From contig JBCNJP010000006.1 in NCBI GenBank assembly GCA_039602395.1, positions 66,902,509 to 66,966,508 of the forward strand: a DNA stretch of 64,000 bases, written 5' to 3'. The position numbers were made by a program, and so were the translations under genes. This DNA comes from Deinandra increscens subsp. villosa. Its lineage: Eukaryota > Streptophyta > Magnoliopsida > Asterales > Asteraceae. Shown here piece after piece: positions 45,210-57,099 of the stretch; positions within the stretch are counted from its first letter, which is position 1, and each line of letters opens with the position of its first letter. The notes under the pieces were generated by a model. It ran no database searches. It was not told the origin of the DNA and saw only the letters and a program-made list of their open reading frames with translations.

Positions 45210-45809
45210 TGTAGAAACCGGGGTCGGTGAGCCAAGCCAAACCCCGATGGCACAGCGGAAGCGGATCGGAGACTTTGTGAGCTTCGTCTTTGTAGAACAA
45301 ATATAAACACCCGGAAGAACATAAGGAACCGGATCTTCTACTTGGGTGTTTGAGATGTGATGATGATGATGAGGATAAAATATAGAAGTAGTGATGAACA
45401 AGATGAAGATAAGTGAAATCATATATGGAGTCGAATGATTACATGTTTACCTATCCCACACATGCTATAGGTTCATGAACAAGAGTTCATGAACCCACAC
45501 AACTTCAAAGATTCATGTCCTAAGCTCTCTCACTCATACATTCACTCATCTAGCTAGTCTTTCACATGAGAAAGACTTACATATATATTAACCTAACTAA
45601 GACCAAGGGCAAACTAGTAAATAACACAACTAGAAGTGACATAAATAATACAACAATAAATAATAAAGTCACTAATGCCAAGTCTTCGGTTAATGAGAGT
45701 CTCGAGTCATGAACTTCACCGCATGTTGTGCAAACGGTCAAACGGTAAGTGGTACGTTGAGATTCATCACACCAAATCTCGAACTCGTCGGTCTCGGGAA
45801 TTCCCAACA
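45210..45809 (-). mobile_element. Array LTR3, 600 bp
   Basis: Inner LTR with the same derived GAGATTCATC word as LTR2, but lacking LTR2's private microsatellite change. Confidence 0.9.
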
Positions 45810-46892
45810 ATCTACCCCTATTTGGTTGATGAACAAACGGATAAATAACTCAAATCTTGTGACAATCGGTTCCCTTGTATTCTAGCAACATGACTTCAAA
45901 ACAATCTTCAAACGATTTCAAATCTTTCACTTTTCTTCTCCCCTTTGTGAAGCTCCCCCTACGATGAAGAGTTTTGATTCTTCCGGCCTTTTCCGCGAGG
46001 CACTATAGGGTGTTTACCACTTATAACATGCACACTATGTTTAAGGATGCCACCATCATCCTCAGTGTAGTTAAAGGTAAACAAGATAAAGGATCAAAGA
46101 AAAATTAGAAAATTAATCCCATAATTCAACCGTCTTGAAAATACTTGCCAAGAATACCAAACCGATGCTTCACTTCAAAGATAGTACCACTTCAAATAAA
46201 TTACCTCAACAAGTCATAAGCTTCTAACTTTGCCTTTATTTTTACCATAACGACGATGGCTCAAGGACTCTTCAAAAGCTAGAACTCAATCCAACATTAG
46301 CAAACAAATTCTTCAATGTAGAAAAACTTTCAAACTAGCATATTTTCTTCAATTTTGAACCGGCTTCTAAACACGTCTGCTTATAACGAGGCAAGTATCA
46401 AAAAGAAAATTAAGTTTGATTCTACAAGTGTACCTTGGTTGTACACCAATTTGTTGCGTTGGATTTAACGGCTTGCAATCCGTTAGACTTGTAGTAATTT
46501 TGAGGAATATAACAGTAGCATACTGTTAAATAATTCTGCCCAAAGTGTCTTCAAATATACTAGTCTGATTTGAGATGATAACAACCCAAACGATAGTAAG
46601 AGAGGCTGGCCCAAATTGGTTTAATTATAATCAGTACCCCATACGAGATGAATATGTGCAGGCCCAAAACGATTTGAAGATACCAGCCCAAATCGGTTCA
46701 CATATAACAGACCCATATAAGGAGATGTTCTCTCCTTTTGTGCCCTAAACACAACATACAGAGGCAACAGCAGCCCCCTCGCCGGCGGTCACCGGAGCCG
46801 TTTTCCGGCGGACTGAAGACCAGCAGCAACTAGCAAGGTTCGAGCATCAACACCAACTCAATTCTGTTTCGGATCGATGAGATTGCAGAGTT

Positions 46893-47413
46893 CCGGACTA
46901 AGTTGGGGAGTTCCGGACTAAGTTTGAAGTTCCGGAGGAAGTTCCGGACTAATCACTTGAAGCAAACTCGATGAACATAAGTGGAACCAGCGACCAAGGG
47001 TGATCCTCCGGACAAATTCGAGTTACTCCGGAACTGAGTTTGAGTTCCCTCGGAACTCTGCAGTTTCTCCGGAACATTGGTTCCCTTGGAGACAGATTAC
47101 TCCGGAACTTTGAGTTCCCACGGAACAATCTCATTTCCTTCGGAACTTTTAAGTTAACTCGGAACACATCAGGTTACTTCGGAAGGTTGTCTCGGAGCAT
47201 TTGTTCTTCCGGATCGAGTTCTCTCGGAACAAAACAAGTTCCCACGGAGGTTTTGAGTTCCTCCGGAACTTCCGGCAGGTTACTCCGGAACATACGAGTT
47301 ATCTCGGAACAAAGAGTTGTCTCGGAAAAATGTTTTTCCGGTGAGTTCTTCCGACCCAACAGGTTCTCTCGGAGAGGAGAGTGGTCTTTACCGGAACTGA
47401 ATTTTTCCGGTCG
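46893..47413. repeat. Palindromic GTTCC/GGAAC repeat block, unit 3
   Basis: Third copy of the block, shifted by 3,146 bp from unit 2; no difference from unit 2 was noticed inside it. Confidence 0.8.
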
Positions 47414-48339
47414 GTTCATTTCACGGGTTACAATTGTCACGGATCAATATGTTCAGCCGCAGCACTTTCTTGGAGTACCTTGAACATCGATGAAAGAGAG
47501 GAACATGCACAGTTGATGGAGACGTGATATTGAAAAGTGGGTTTCATTGTTTTTGTCTTGTTCCTTTGATATGTCACGACAAGAAGAAATGAAAGTCAAC
47601 AAGTTTGAACTTAATTTTCTTGAACTCACATCAAATTACTTTAATGAGTCTGTGAAGCCCCGATCACAATCATCGTAAATACCTTATCGTAACCCGCAAA
47701 CTCGTTCGACCCATAATCACCGTAACCCTCGTTAAATAATTTACGAGAACCTGATCTCGAACTTGCTAATGAAAACCCAAGTGCCAACCGTGAGATAAAC
47801 CCCTTTTCTCTCAAATAAGAACCCGTAAAAATCTGGATAACGAGCTGCAGTCTCGTGATTTTTTGTTCTTCATCACTTGTTAAAATAAATTAACTTAAAC
47901 ACTAACAATAATCAATTAAAAAATCTGCTAAATTGATTAAAGGGAGGTTGAGTGTTTAGGTGATGTGTGTAAGAGGAGAGAGAAACAAATTAGGGTGGTT
48001 GACAAAAAAGGTGAAGTAGAGTGGTTGCTTTACAAAAGTCAGTAAAGAGGGTATGGCTACTACTCTTTCACTATTCACCTTTTTGGGTTTTAATTTTGTT
48101 TTCCAATTAATTTAATCAAACAAATGACAAACTAACAATCTTCAACATGAAGATCACTGGGAAAACACATGAACACTTGGGTGAGTTTGAAGGAACTCAA
48201 AAACTCATCTTTTATATGTGTGACAATTTCAACACAAAACCCAAAGTTCAAAAATAAAAACATCTCTATTTGTTACAAAAACAAGCAAGATAACACAAAG
48301 TTGAAGAAACCAACCGAATCGTTGCGTTTTCTTCGACCA

Positions 48340-48353
48340 TGGCTCTGATGCCA
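48340..48353 (-). other. Primer-binding site next to LTR4
   Basis: TGGCATCAGAGCCA again, 2 bases from LTR4. As LTR4 is the outer 5' LTR, this is the primer-binding site that an RNA started in LTR4 would use. Confidence 0.8.
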
Positions 48354-48355
48354 AT

Positions 48356-48955
48356 TGTAGAAACCGGGGTCGGTGAGCCAAGCCAAACCCCGATGGCACA
48401 GCGGAAGCGGATCGGAGACTTTGTGAGCTTCGTCTTTGTAGAACAAATATAAACACCCGGAAGAACATAAGGAACCGGATCTTCTACTTGGGTGTTTGAG
48501 ATGTGATGATGATGATGAGGATAAAATATAGAAGTAGTGATGAACAAGATGAAGATAAGTGAAATCATATATGGAGTCGAATGATTACATGTTTACCTAT
48601 CCCACACATGCTATAGGTTCATGAACAAGAGTTCATGAACCCACACAACTTCAAAGATTCATGTCCTAAGCTCTCTCACTCATACATTCACTCATCTAGC
48701 TAGTCTTTCACATGAGAAAGACTTACATATATATTAACCTAACTAAGACCAAGGGCAAACTAGTAAATAACACAACTAGAAGTGACATAAATAATACAAC
48801 AATAAATAATAAAGTCACTAATGCCAAGTCTTCGGTTAATGAGAGTCTCGAGTCATGAACTTCACCGCATGTTGTGCAAACGGTCAAACGGTAAGTGGTA
48901 CGTTGAGTTTCATCACACCAAATCTCGAACTCGTCGGTCTCGGGAATTCCCAACA
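48356..48955 (-). mobile_element. Array LTR4 (5'-most LTR), 600 bp
   Basis: Outer LTR with the ancestral GAGTTTCATC word. Its high-coordinate border is the target duplication TTATC (48956-48960), and no polypurine tract precedes it, confirming it is the true 5' boundary. Confidence 0.9.
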
Positions 48956-48960
48956 TTATC

Positions 48961-49078
48961 ATCATTGGCTTTCAGCCTGATCTCTTTTTGCTCAGCTGCT
49001 AGCTTTTTCTCAGCATCAGAATTCAGTTTGTCAAGCCTTTTGCTTTGTGCTAGGTCGAACTTGTGCTAGGTCGAACTT
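48961..49078 (-). pseudogene. Upstream piece of the interrupted copia terminal ORF
   Basis: Minus-strand coding for a charged helical stretch (KLDSDAEKKLAAEQKEIRLK) that ends at the array border. A 16-base near-direct repeat GTGCTAGGTCGAACTT lies at 49047-49078. Beyond it the Tekay-like tail begins, so the 5' part of the copia element is missing. Confidence 0.5.
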
Positions 49079-49134
49079 TGCCGCATACCCCTCGTAATAA
49101 ATCTCCGGACGAAATTTTCTAAGGTAGGGAAGAC
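49079..49134 (+). mobile_element. Tekay-like retrotransposon 3' tail
   Basis: CTCCGGACGAAATTTTCTAAGG then GTAGGGAAGAC, the same type of 3' tail and polypurine tract as at 5290-5320 and 5629-5657, immediately before the LTR at 49135. Confidence 0.6.
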
Positions 49135-50754
49135 TGTGACATTCACCCATTATCCATATTTGTAACCTGACCTATTTTTGTTATTCATGTAAATTAAGGT
49201 TCAAATCAACAAACGTTGGAAATTCTTTATATTCATTTTTGATCGAGTTTCATTTTATACATACTAATATTCATGCTAAACAAAGCTTTAAATATATATA
49301 ATATAACGTATATTAATGTTGGATATTTGTAATTGTAAAAAATTAAATTTTTTTTTTTGAAAATTCACCCATCACGTACCGCGATGTGGAAGCTCACACA
49401 TGTCGCGATACACGACCTACATCAGTTACAAAAGTCATTTTTTTTATTAAAAAAATGAATTTTGCTTAACATCTTCATCTTTTTACTTGATTTTAAACCT
49501 AGTTTCGATGAGGTTATTATCCTTAATGTACTTAGACCCTATTCCAAGCTTAATTCATCATCCTAAATGAATTATAACTGCTAAATTTCTTCATCTCTAT
49601 CATCTTTTATTATTTTATCAAATTGGGAGTGTTTATCACGAAATTAAAGCCACATCCACACTTCCCTATATATTTCGATCCTCCCTAGTCATTCCTTCAC
49701 CATAATATCTGTAATTCGAGCTCTAATTCAAGAATACAAAATCTAGGGCTTGGAACTTCCTCGTTTGATTCTGACTTTAATTCTCAACCAATTCGGTTAA
49801 TTTTTTAGTCAATTCTTATTAGTTTTTTGTCCTCTAAGCTCTCAATTAATTTCTAAACTTGATGGGTAATTTAAAAAGTCAAATTCTAGGGTTCATGCTA
49901 AAGTGAGGATTTTAAGTTTTATGTTTTTATCAGATCAATCAACTTTATGCAGTCTAATACCTAATATTACTATTTTAAATCATCTTTTAGTAATTGACAC
50001 ACTTTTACAAAATTTTGAAATTTTAATAATCGTGTATTCTACTAATTTAATCGTTATAATCATTTGATTAATTTGATTTGTTATAATAATTGTTGTTATT
50101 TAATCGTTATTTTCTACATATAAAACCATACATTATATGCTATTAATTGGTAATGGATTACATTCGTTATGATGAATTTTATAAATCGTTAATTTCAGAT
50201 AAATGTTTTGACTAAAATTGGCCATTAGATTTTATTTAATAATCGATTGCATTTAAACTATATTTAACATGAAATTGATTTATCATCATAAATGGATAAT
50301 ATATATTTTTTATCAAATTATATTCATATATTTTTTTAATCAAATTATATTCGAGATATTGTCATAAATCGTTAATAAGTATTTTATTTATTTTGTCACA
50401 TTTAAACACTAATAATTCGTTATTCAATTAATTATTTGATCTAGAACACACCCCATAGGCAAATGAATCTAGAATACTCTTAGTCGTTTGAACTTATTTT
50501 ATTATATTATTCATTATAGCCCTGTACAGTCTATTTGGATAATTCTCGGGATTTATCCAAACCACATCCAACTTGCGTATGTGTGGATATATCTTCAAGT
50601 CACGTAAGTATTGATAGTCCATTTTCTTTTTAAGTTTTGGGATGTAACATGTATACATTATTTAAACATTGATTATTCGTTTTAGAAACTATATAGTTAA
50701 TTCTATGTCTATGTGTGATTCTATGTTATATGTTAAACTATGATGTAATTCTAA

Positions 50755-51281
50755 GAGGCTATTTGGTATCCTCTTAATAGTCATTAAGAAGTTATCTCCT
50801 AGAGTATTCGCAGAAGGTTCTTTATCTTCATCCTTATAATTTATATCTTTATCATTACTTTTTCTCTTTCTTTGCATCACAACCACAATTAAATAATACT
50901 TTTGTATACCTTAATCATTACATTTTCTCTCTCTTTCATCACAACCAAACCTTAAATTTTAAGAAATCAATAATTTTTTTTGTCAAATATATATATGAAC
51001 AATAACTTTTTTTTCTCTTCTCTACTCACAACCACTCACAACGAAACCTTAAATTTTAAGGCTTACACTCACATATTTAGAAGGAACCTACCGTGAATGC
51101 TCTTAATAGAATCATTTAGAGTCTTACGAAAGAGAAAAGGGAAGAATGTGACTTGTGATGGTTTAGCATTAAGATGTTACCTTTTAACTATTCACCTCTT
51201 AAACCTCTTAACAGTTAAGAGGCATTACACCATTAAGAGGTAGGCATCTTAATGATAATTAAGAGGCTACCAAAAAGCCCC
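50755..51281. mobile_element. 527-bp Harbinger-type MITE
   Basis: Ends GAGGCTATTTGGTA and (complement) GGGGCTTTTTGGTA with a TAA target duplication (50752-50754 and 51282-51284). A 3-bp duplication plus a GGGGCTNTTTGGTA end is the PIF/Harbinger signature. Its body (CTCTTTCTTTGCATCACAAC..., ACCTTAAATTTTAAG) recurs at 63190-63560. Confidence 0.8.
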
Positions 51282-51425
51282 TAAGACTATATTCTAGCAT
51301 AATCATTAACAATTCAAGCATGCGGTAACAATGATGGATCTGTAGGTTGATAATCCACCATGATTATTGACCTGTTATGGCATTTGAGTGATTGAAGCCT
51401 AATTCATGCTTAGCTTAACTTGTTA

Positions 51426-51788
51426 GGCCCCATTTGTTTTTTAAGAGATTTATGTCTAAATCTGAATACCACTTCTGAATGTTAAGAGGTGGTTCAAATG
51501 TCTGAAAACTGAATCATTAGTGGAGGCCGGAGGCGGATAACTAGTCGCCGGAGATGGATCGAGCCTAGTAGCTGGAGATGGAGGTCTAGTCGCCGGAGAA
51601 CGAACAACTCTTTTTTAGGGTTAAGAGGTTCTAAGATGTTCTAAAAGATCTTGATGGTTAAGACGCTATTAAGATGTAGAACCTTTTAATAACTGGAAAA
51701 AAAACAAACGGCTCTAGATCTGAATACGTCTGACCGAATCTGATGTAATCTCTATTCAGATGTTTTTTTTTCAATAACAAACCGGGCC
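51426..51788. mobile_element. 363-bp Harbinger-type MITE
   Basis: Ends GGCCCCATTTGTTTTTTAA and (complement) GGCCCGGTTTGTTATTGAA with a TTA duplication (51423-51425 and 51789-51791). The centre contains three CTGGAGATGGA/CCGGAGAT-like short repeats. Confidence 0.8.
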
Positions 51789-52186
51789 TTAGTTATGAAA
51801 TCTAGTCAACGAAGGTTTGATTATGCAATCTTGTTTATTCATATTTGTTTGAATCTATATTTGACATTTGAATTGCATTTATTCTATTATATGTACTTTT
51901 AAACCCATGTTTACTCACTAATTATTTTAGTTGACCATTTATTTTTATACATGTTACAGGAAACAAAGTTTGAGCTACATGTGATTGATGCTACACCTAG
52001 GCTGCTTTGGACCTAGTTTAATAATTGGAAACATTGGTTATGATTATTTGTTTATGTTTATTTGAGACTATTGTTTGTTTGACATGGAATTTGGTAATGA
52101 TTAAATATTGAACTTTAACTAGTGTCACGTGCAATGTACAATCATCACATCCCGAAGTATAATTCGTTGTCGGTTGGGGTGTGATA

Positions 52187-53392
52187 AAAAGCTCGTTCAT
52201 GCTATTTGAATAATCATAATTAAGCATACCTTAATCTCTTTGATGCTTAACATGTCGACTTAGTGAAATCTCTTTTTTCATCTTTTTATATTTACCAACT
52301 TAGTTATTTAAACATTTGTAAGCATTTGAATCGATTTTCATCCTGTATCTGTCCTTGGTCAAGACACCTTATTCTACATATACAGCTAGCTGCAACCCAG
52401 TTTCACCAAGAGTATATTATATAGTAAAAGGGAGGGAGGGGCAGCTACTTCAAGGAGAGAAGCATATATGGTTAAGTTTAGGGTTAGAGAGAGCTCTTTA
52501 GCCAAGGCAATTAAATTATTTTTTTATTAATTTAAAAAATGAGGTTTAGGAAACCAAGCCAGTATTGGGAGACATGGTAACAACACCCACGTTCTCTCTA
52601 TCATAAATATTTAACTATTTTATACTTATATACTTTTTAAACCCAATTCTAGGGTTTTTTTTTTTCAATTCATTTTCTTTAAAAAAAAACGGTATTTAAG
52701 AAGATTAACTTAACTGATACTTCAATTCAGTCTTGTGAAGTAAATTCTATATAAATATATATTTACGTGAGTATCATGCATATATAATCTTGCACATCAT
52801 AGAGAAAAGTCAATACTTAGAACAAAAGTACTATAATTATAGCTCGTAAGGGTACGTGTAATGTTTCTCGAGTATGAGTCACAGACGTGACATAGCAGTG
52901 AGTGAGTCTTAGTCAAAGGTATTACGTGATGGTTAGTGAGTGTGATTGTGAGACTTCATTAAAAATATATATATAATAAGATTTAGAATTTTGGTTGGTA
53001 AATAAATTTTTTAAAAATACCTAAAAGTTTTGTCGATGGATTCATCGGTGCCTCAGGCCCCAAGCGACGCTATGTTTCGGCTCGTTAACGGTGCCAAGTA
53101 GACACAACCCTCTCACTTACAAAAGTAGAATTATTAGATATACACTCTAATGTTCACATATGTTTGGTTTCCACATAAAACACACCTAGCACCGCACTAG
53201 CTACACATATAGTGTCGACTTGACAAATTTAATTAATTGTTTATTAACCCAAGGAGTACATATACACATAAAGGATACCCTTTATTTTGCTTGCAATTTG
53301 CCACAAACACACTCATCCACCAATCCCTCATTTCTCTCGCTCTTGATCACCATTCTTCCCATAACTATTGAAAGACTAGAGTTTGTGTGCTC
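52187..53392. other. Region upstream of the PLATZ gene
   Basis: No other gene is seen. It must include the promoter and 5' UTR of the PLATZ gene, but no TATA box or start site can be fixed from the sequence. Confidence 0.4.
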
Positions 53393-55634
53393 ATGGTATG
53401 GTTATATATACATATACATATATATTCAAAATTGCAATTTATCTTCACTTTGATTATTGAAAAGTGAAAACTTTATTTGTATGTGTTTTCTTAGATTCAT
53501 AATTCAAGAATTGCATGAGTGTTGTCACTAATACTATATGTTCATAGGGTAAATGGTTATAAATACATATACATATATATTCAAATTTCAATTTATCTTC
53601 ACTTTGATTATTGAAAAGTGAAAAATTTATTTGTATATGTTTTCTTAGATTCATAATTCAAGAATATTGCATGAGTGTTGTCACTAATACTATATGTTCA
53701 TAGGGTAATCGAAAGCCAGCTTGGTTAGAAGCTCTTTATATGGAAACGTTTTTCACCCCGTGTTCAATTCATGAGAACTCAAAGAAGAACGAGAAAAATA
53801 TATGTTGTTTGGATTGTTGCATCAGTATCTGTCCACACTGTGTGCACGCCCATAGATTCCATCGGCTTCTTCAAGTTCGTCGATATGTATACCATGATGT
53901 TGTGAGACTGGAAGACCTAGAGAGGCTTATCGACTGCTCAAATATTCAGGTAAAATTCAAGTTTAAAAGATAAAAATAAAAAACATAATTTTATGCTTGA
54001 AACCTCCAAAGGCTTATTGCATAGGCACTTTAAATCTTTTTAATTAGCATAAATTGGTTGAATACTTACTAATTAGGCTTATAATTCCATCAGGCTTATA
54101 CCATTAACAGCGCAAAAGTTTTGTTTATCAAGAAGAGACCTCAAAACAGGCAATTTAAGGGCTCAGGAAACTATTGTACTTCTTGTGATAGGAGCCTTCA
54201 AGAACCCTTCATCCATTGCTCTCTAGGGTGTAAGGTAATTTAATTATATATTCCTATAACTTATCTTATCATAACATATATGCACAAATTCCATGATCTG
54301 ATTCTGGAATATATTGAAGTATATTATAAATTTAGCTTATCACAGTGGAGAAAATTATGAATAATTGACCTAACAATTTAAATAATCAATAATAAGAAAG
54401 CAGAAAATAACCCTAATTTTCACTATGTTGAGTTTCATTCTAGTCATAAGCCTTTAAACACTTCAAATTGGGAACTAAAAAAACTTTTAAAAAAAGGTAA
54501 GCTATAGTCACATAATCTAATTCCACACTGGGTTGTTTGTTGCATAGAACGGCTGCCTAAAAGGATATATAGGGCTGATGTCATCTTTCAGACAGGTGTC
54601 CAACATACGATCATTTGAGTTCGATTTTAAAAATTGTCCGACTTACTTACAAACATTTGAGTTTGATTTGACGAAATGAGTGTGAAATTAGAATTTACAA
54701 CATACTACCCATTTTGTCAAATTAAACTCAAACGGTGATCGATTATATAATGAGCTATTCCTTCTTGCATTCCTTGCATCACATATATACATGGGACATG
54801 TGTATTCTAAAATATGATCATCTCGATCATTGAAAAAATACATAATAAACATTGATGTTAAATATCCCTAATTATGGGAATGAAGTAGTGTAAAAAAAGT
54901 AACATTTATTAGTAAATAAAGAAAACATGCTTTGACCAAATGATCTTTGCTACAATCCACAATTAATAAAGGTTTTTGATCTAAGTAGTTGTTAGTAGAA
55001 TTGAAACTTGACTCTCACAAGAGTTATGTGTTTTCTTTGTTTATATATTGATCATCATCACTACTCTAGCTCCAATTGTGATAATATTTTATCTAACATC
55101 AATAATTCCTAAATTTTCTAAGATAAATACGTAACTAAATAGATCTTGTAGGGATTTGAATCCATAATCTTTTAGTTATGAGGTAAATCGGTTAACAACC
55201 GGAAAACCTGTTAATTATGATTGTACTACTATATGCAAATTGAGTTATATATGAACTTGATTGACTTTGAAATATTTTAGGTGGATTTTGTACTCAAACA
55301 TTATAGAGACCTCACACCATTCTTAAGGGTATGCACTTCCTTACAACTCGGTCCAGATTTCTTTATTCCAAGTGACAACGGAGACGATGACATGACAAAC
55401 GAGATGCCTAACTCGACCATTGTGGATTTTGACGACCCCATGAGCTCGTGCTCCGGTTCATCGGGTTCCGAAAACACGAGCATGTCGATGTGCACCGAGT
55501 TTGTTAACAGAAAAAAGAGAAGTGGACTATACACTTGGGGAAGATCATCTAGTAATAAGGTTCATTCCGAAGAAGATATGACCTCAAGCATGAGTAGAAG
55601 AAAAGGTATTCCTCAGAGATCACCTATGTGTTGA
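53393..55634 (+). CDS. PLATZ zinc-binding transcription factor, 4 exons
   Basis: Plant AT-rich sequence- and zinc-binding protein, a nuclear regulator binding A/T-rich DNA. Exons: 53393-53395 (the ATG alone), 53704-53949, 54094-54234, 55281-55634; GT-AG introns, joined frame open for 247 aa, the usual PLATZ length. First zinc motif: C21-x2-H24-x11-C36-x2-C39-x4-C44-x2-C47-x3-H51-x2-H54. Second: C-x2-C-x10-C-x3-C in exon 3 (CTSCDRSLQEPFIHCSLGC). Also typical: RRYVYHDVVRLEDLE, IKKRPQNRQFKGSGNYC, and the C-terminal Ser-rich part ending SRRKGIPQRSPMC. The upstream codons KPAWLEALY, normal for the family, are in frame from 53704, so the ATG at 53740 is not the real start. The tiny first coding exon is inferred from the splice-compatible ATG|GT at 53393. 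Target genes are unknown. Confidence 0.88.
53400..53706 (+). repeat. 155-bp tandem duplication in PLATZ intron 1
   Basis: Two adjacent copies (53400-53554 and 53555-53706) share TTCAAAATTGCAATTTATCT-like and TTTTCTTAGATTCATAATTC words through TATATGTTCATAGGGTAA. Both end in TTCATAGGGTAA, so the intron's 3' splice site exists twice (AG at about 53547 and at 53703). Only the second leads into PLATZ coding; use of the first would add a stretch with TAA in frame. Confidence 0.85.
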
Positions 55635-56990
55635 TTAATAATGATAATAATAATAATAATATATCTCAGTTTATCTATTTCTTATTAGATATGTTTTTTT
55701 TTTCAACTAGTGAAACTGCTTTCTTTTTTGGGAATATTACTATTTTTTTTCTTCTATATCTATCTAAGATGTTGCTGTATGTTGAAGTTAATTATTAATT
55801 ACTTGGTCGGAGGGGTTTTTGTCTTAATCACATCACGTGATTCCAGAACCCAAGCAATAGTTTTGTACATTTTTCTAAGAATTTTCCATTAAAAAAAGAC
55901 TGTTATTGGTTATAATTTTAAAGTTAATTGCATGAATTCGAGGGCCGGCCTTATTGTTGTATTACTAAACTTTTCCCCATCACAGTATAAAGAATTCTTC
56001 AGTCGTCTCAAACCTATGATTCACCGGCCTGTGGGATTACTGCTCATTTCCAAAAGAAGAAAAACTATATATAAATAATATATAAATAAAACGGTAGTTT
56101 TAATTATTATTTAAATACAAACCGTAACTTATTCCTTAATTAAGTTTTATGAATTAAAGCGTGCTATATAGATAGGGGTGTCTAGCTTGGAGACTTTTAT
56201 TTTAAATTAAACCAAATCACTATGAAGAGAAACGGGTTTGGGTTGTGTTCGGGTATTTCTTGTAGCCGGATCTAGCAATCGGGTTTTTTGATCTGGTAAT
56301 GTTATGGTTTAGTTAGTTCGTGAATTCTTGAAAGGTATAAACCTCATAACCCTAATCTATTGTTTATTTTGTCTTGTTTTAGTTTTGCGTCTAGCGATAT
56401 TCCAAAGCTTTATTTGGATCGGTTCATACAAATGCTTCACATAAAATTATATTTAATTCTAAAACCTGTGTGCGAAACCCAACAATCTTTTGGGTCTCAT
56501 GCACATTTTGATTTTAATTGGTTAGCATATTAATTTGTCTTTAAGGGGAAACTTGAATTCCGAGATATCTATTTTGAACTTTATGGAGACACCGGGTTTG
56601 TAAGGATCGATGTAGCTGCTCTTCTAGCAAAACGTTACTCGATCTCTGACAATATGACAAATTTAGGGTTGCAAGTAGTTACTGGGATTATGGTCGTTAG
56701 GTGAGACGTGGCATGTCTTTACGTGCTTTCTAGTGTCTGATATGGTTAGGTTATATGGAGTTCTAAGGATAATTTGTCCATGAGGGGCGATAATCACCGC
56801 TTAGGCTTTGTAAATGAGAATAGTAGAGAGCATATGAAGAGTAAGGGTATGAGGAGGTTGCAAGCAGCTGCTTTATGTTGTATCTTTGGTTGTAAGTAGG
56901 TTGAAAAGGTTGCATTATAGATGAAATGTTTCTTACTATTGGTAAGAGAAATGCAGTTCCCTTTGTTACTAGAATCTTACAAAAGAGAGA
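55635..56990. other. Downstream flank of PLATZ, no further gene seen
   Basis: Includes the PLATZ 3' UTR and T-rich DNA. A stretch near 56540-56700 has balanced composition but no supported frame. Confidence 0.4.
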
Positions 56991-57099
56991 GGTGAATAAG
57001 TATTGAGAAAAAGTGTGGGTCTAGAGAGTGTGTTCTTATGTTGGTTCGATGTCCTATTCATAGAGACTTTGGGTTCTTGGGTCATCTTCAAAATGAACG

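Larger units (their letters stand above)
45810..48355 (-). mobile_element. Array internal region 3, 2,546 bp, noncoding
   Basis: Same layout, with primer-binding site at 48340-48353 and palindromic block at 46893-47413. Private difference lies in the polypurine tract itself (plus-strand ATCTACCCCTA instead of ATCTCCCCCTA, 45810-45820), which might weaken plus-strand priming. Confidence 0.85.
38917..48955 (-). mobile_element. Tandem array of a noncoding copia-like retrotransposon (4 LTRs, 3 internals)
   Basis: A 10,039-bp block made of LTR1-internal1-LTR2-internal2-LTR3-internal3-LTR4, all on the minus strand, with a repeat period of 3,146-3,147 bp. The block as a whole is bounded by one 5-bp target duplication, TTATC (38912-38916 and 48956-48960), inside the terminal ORF of the older copia element. 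Each LTR runs (minus strand) TGTTGGGAATTCCC to GGTTTCTACA. Each internal region starts with a primer-binding site next to the LTR and ends with a polypurine tract next to the following LTR. The units differ by only a handful of bases. No gag, protease, integrase, reverse transcriptase or RNase H is visible, so the family must be moved by another element's proteins. Confidence 0.93.
49135..52186 (+). mobile_element. Tekay-like LTR with two nested MITEs (3.05 kb)
   Basis: Runs from TGTGACATTCACCC to GGTTGGGGTGTGATA. Removing the two MITEs (530 and 366 bp with their duplications) leaves about 2.15 kb, similar to the 2.36-kb LTR at 5658. Its 3' part shares the TTTTTATACATGTTACAGG and TTTGGACCTAGTTTA blocks with 2250-2330. 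No internal region follows, so it is solo-like with a short internal remnant on the left. Confidence 0.65.

Noticed and set aside
45120..45422. ~100-aa ORFs in each array LTR (also 41980-42276, 48266-48568) and the 172-aa ORF at 38611-39129
   Set aside because: They are chance frames in the LTR; the 172-aa one joins LTR sequence to the host copia ORF across an insertion border.
38917..48955. Array as an ordinary satellite DNA
   Set aside because: Units have LTR, primer-binding site and polypurine tract in the right order, and the outer ends carry a 5-bp target duplication; this is retrotransposon structure.
53740..53973. PLATZ start at the ATG of 53740
   Set aside because: Conserved PLATZ residues (KPAWLEALY) lie in frame upstream from 53704, so this Met is internal (residue 14).
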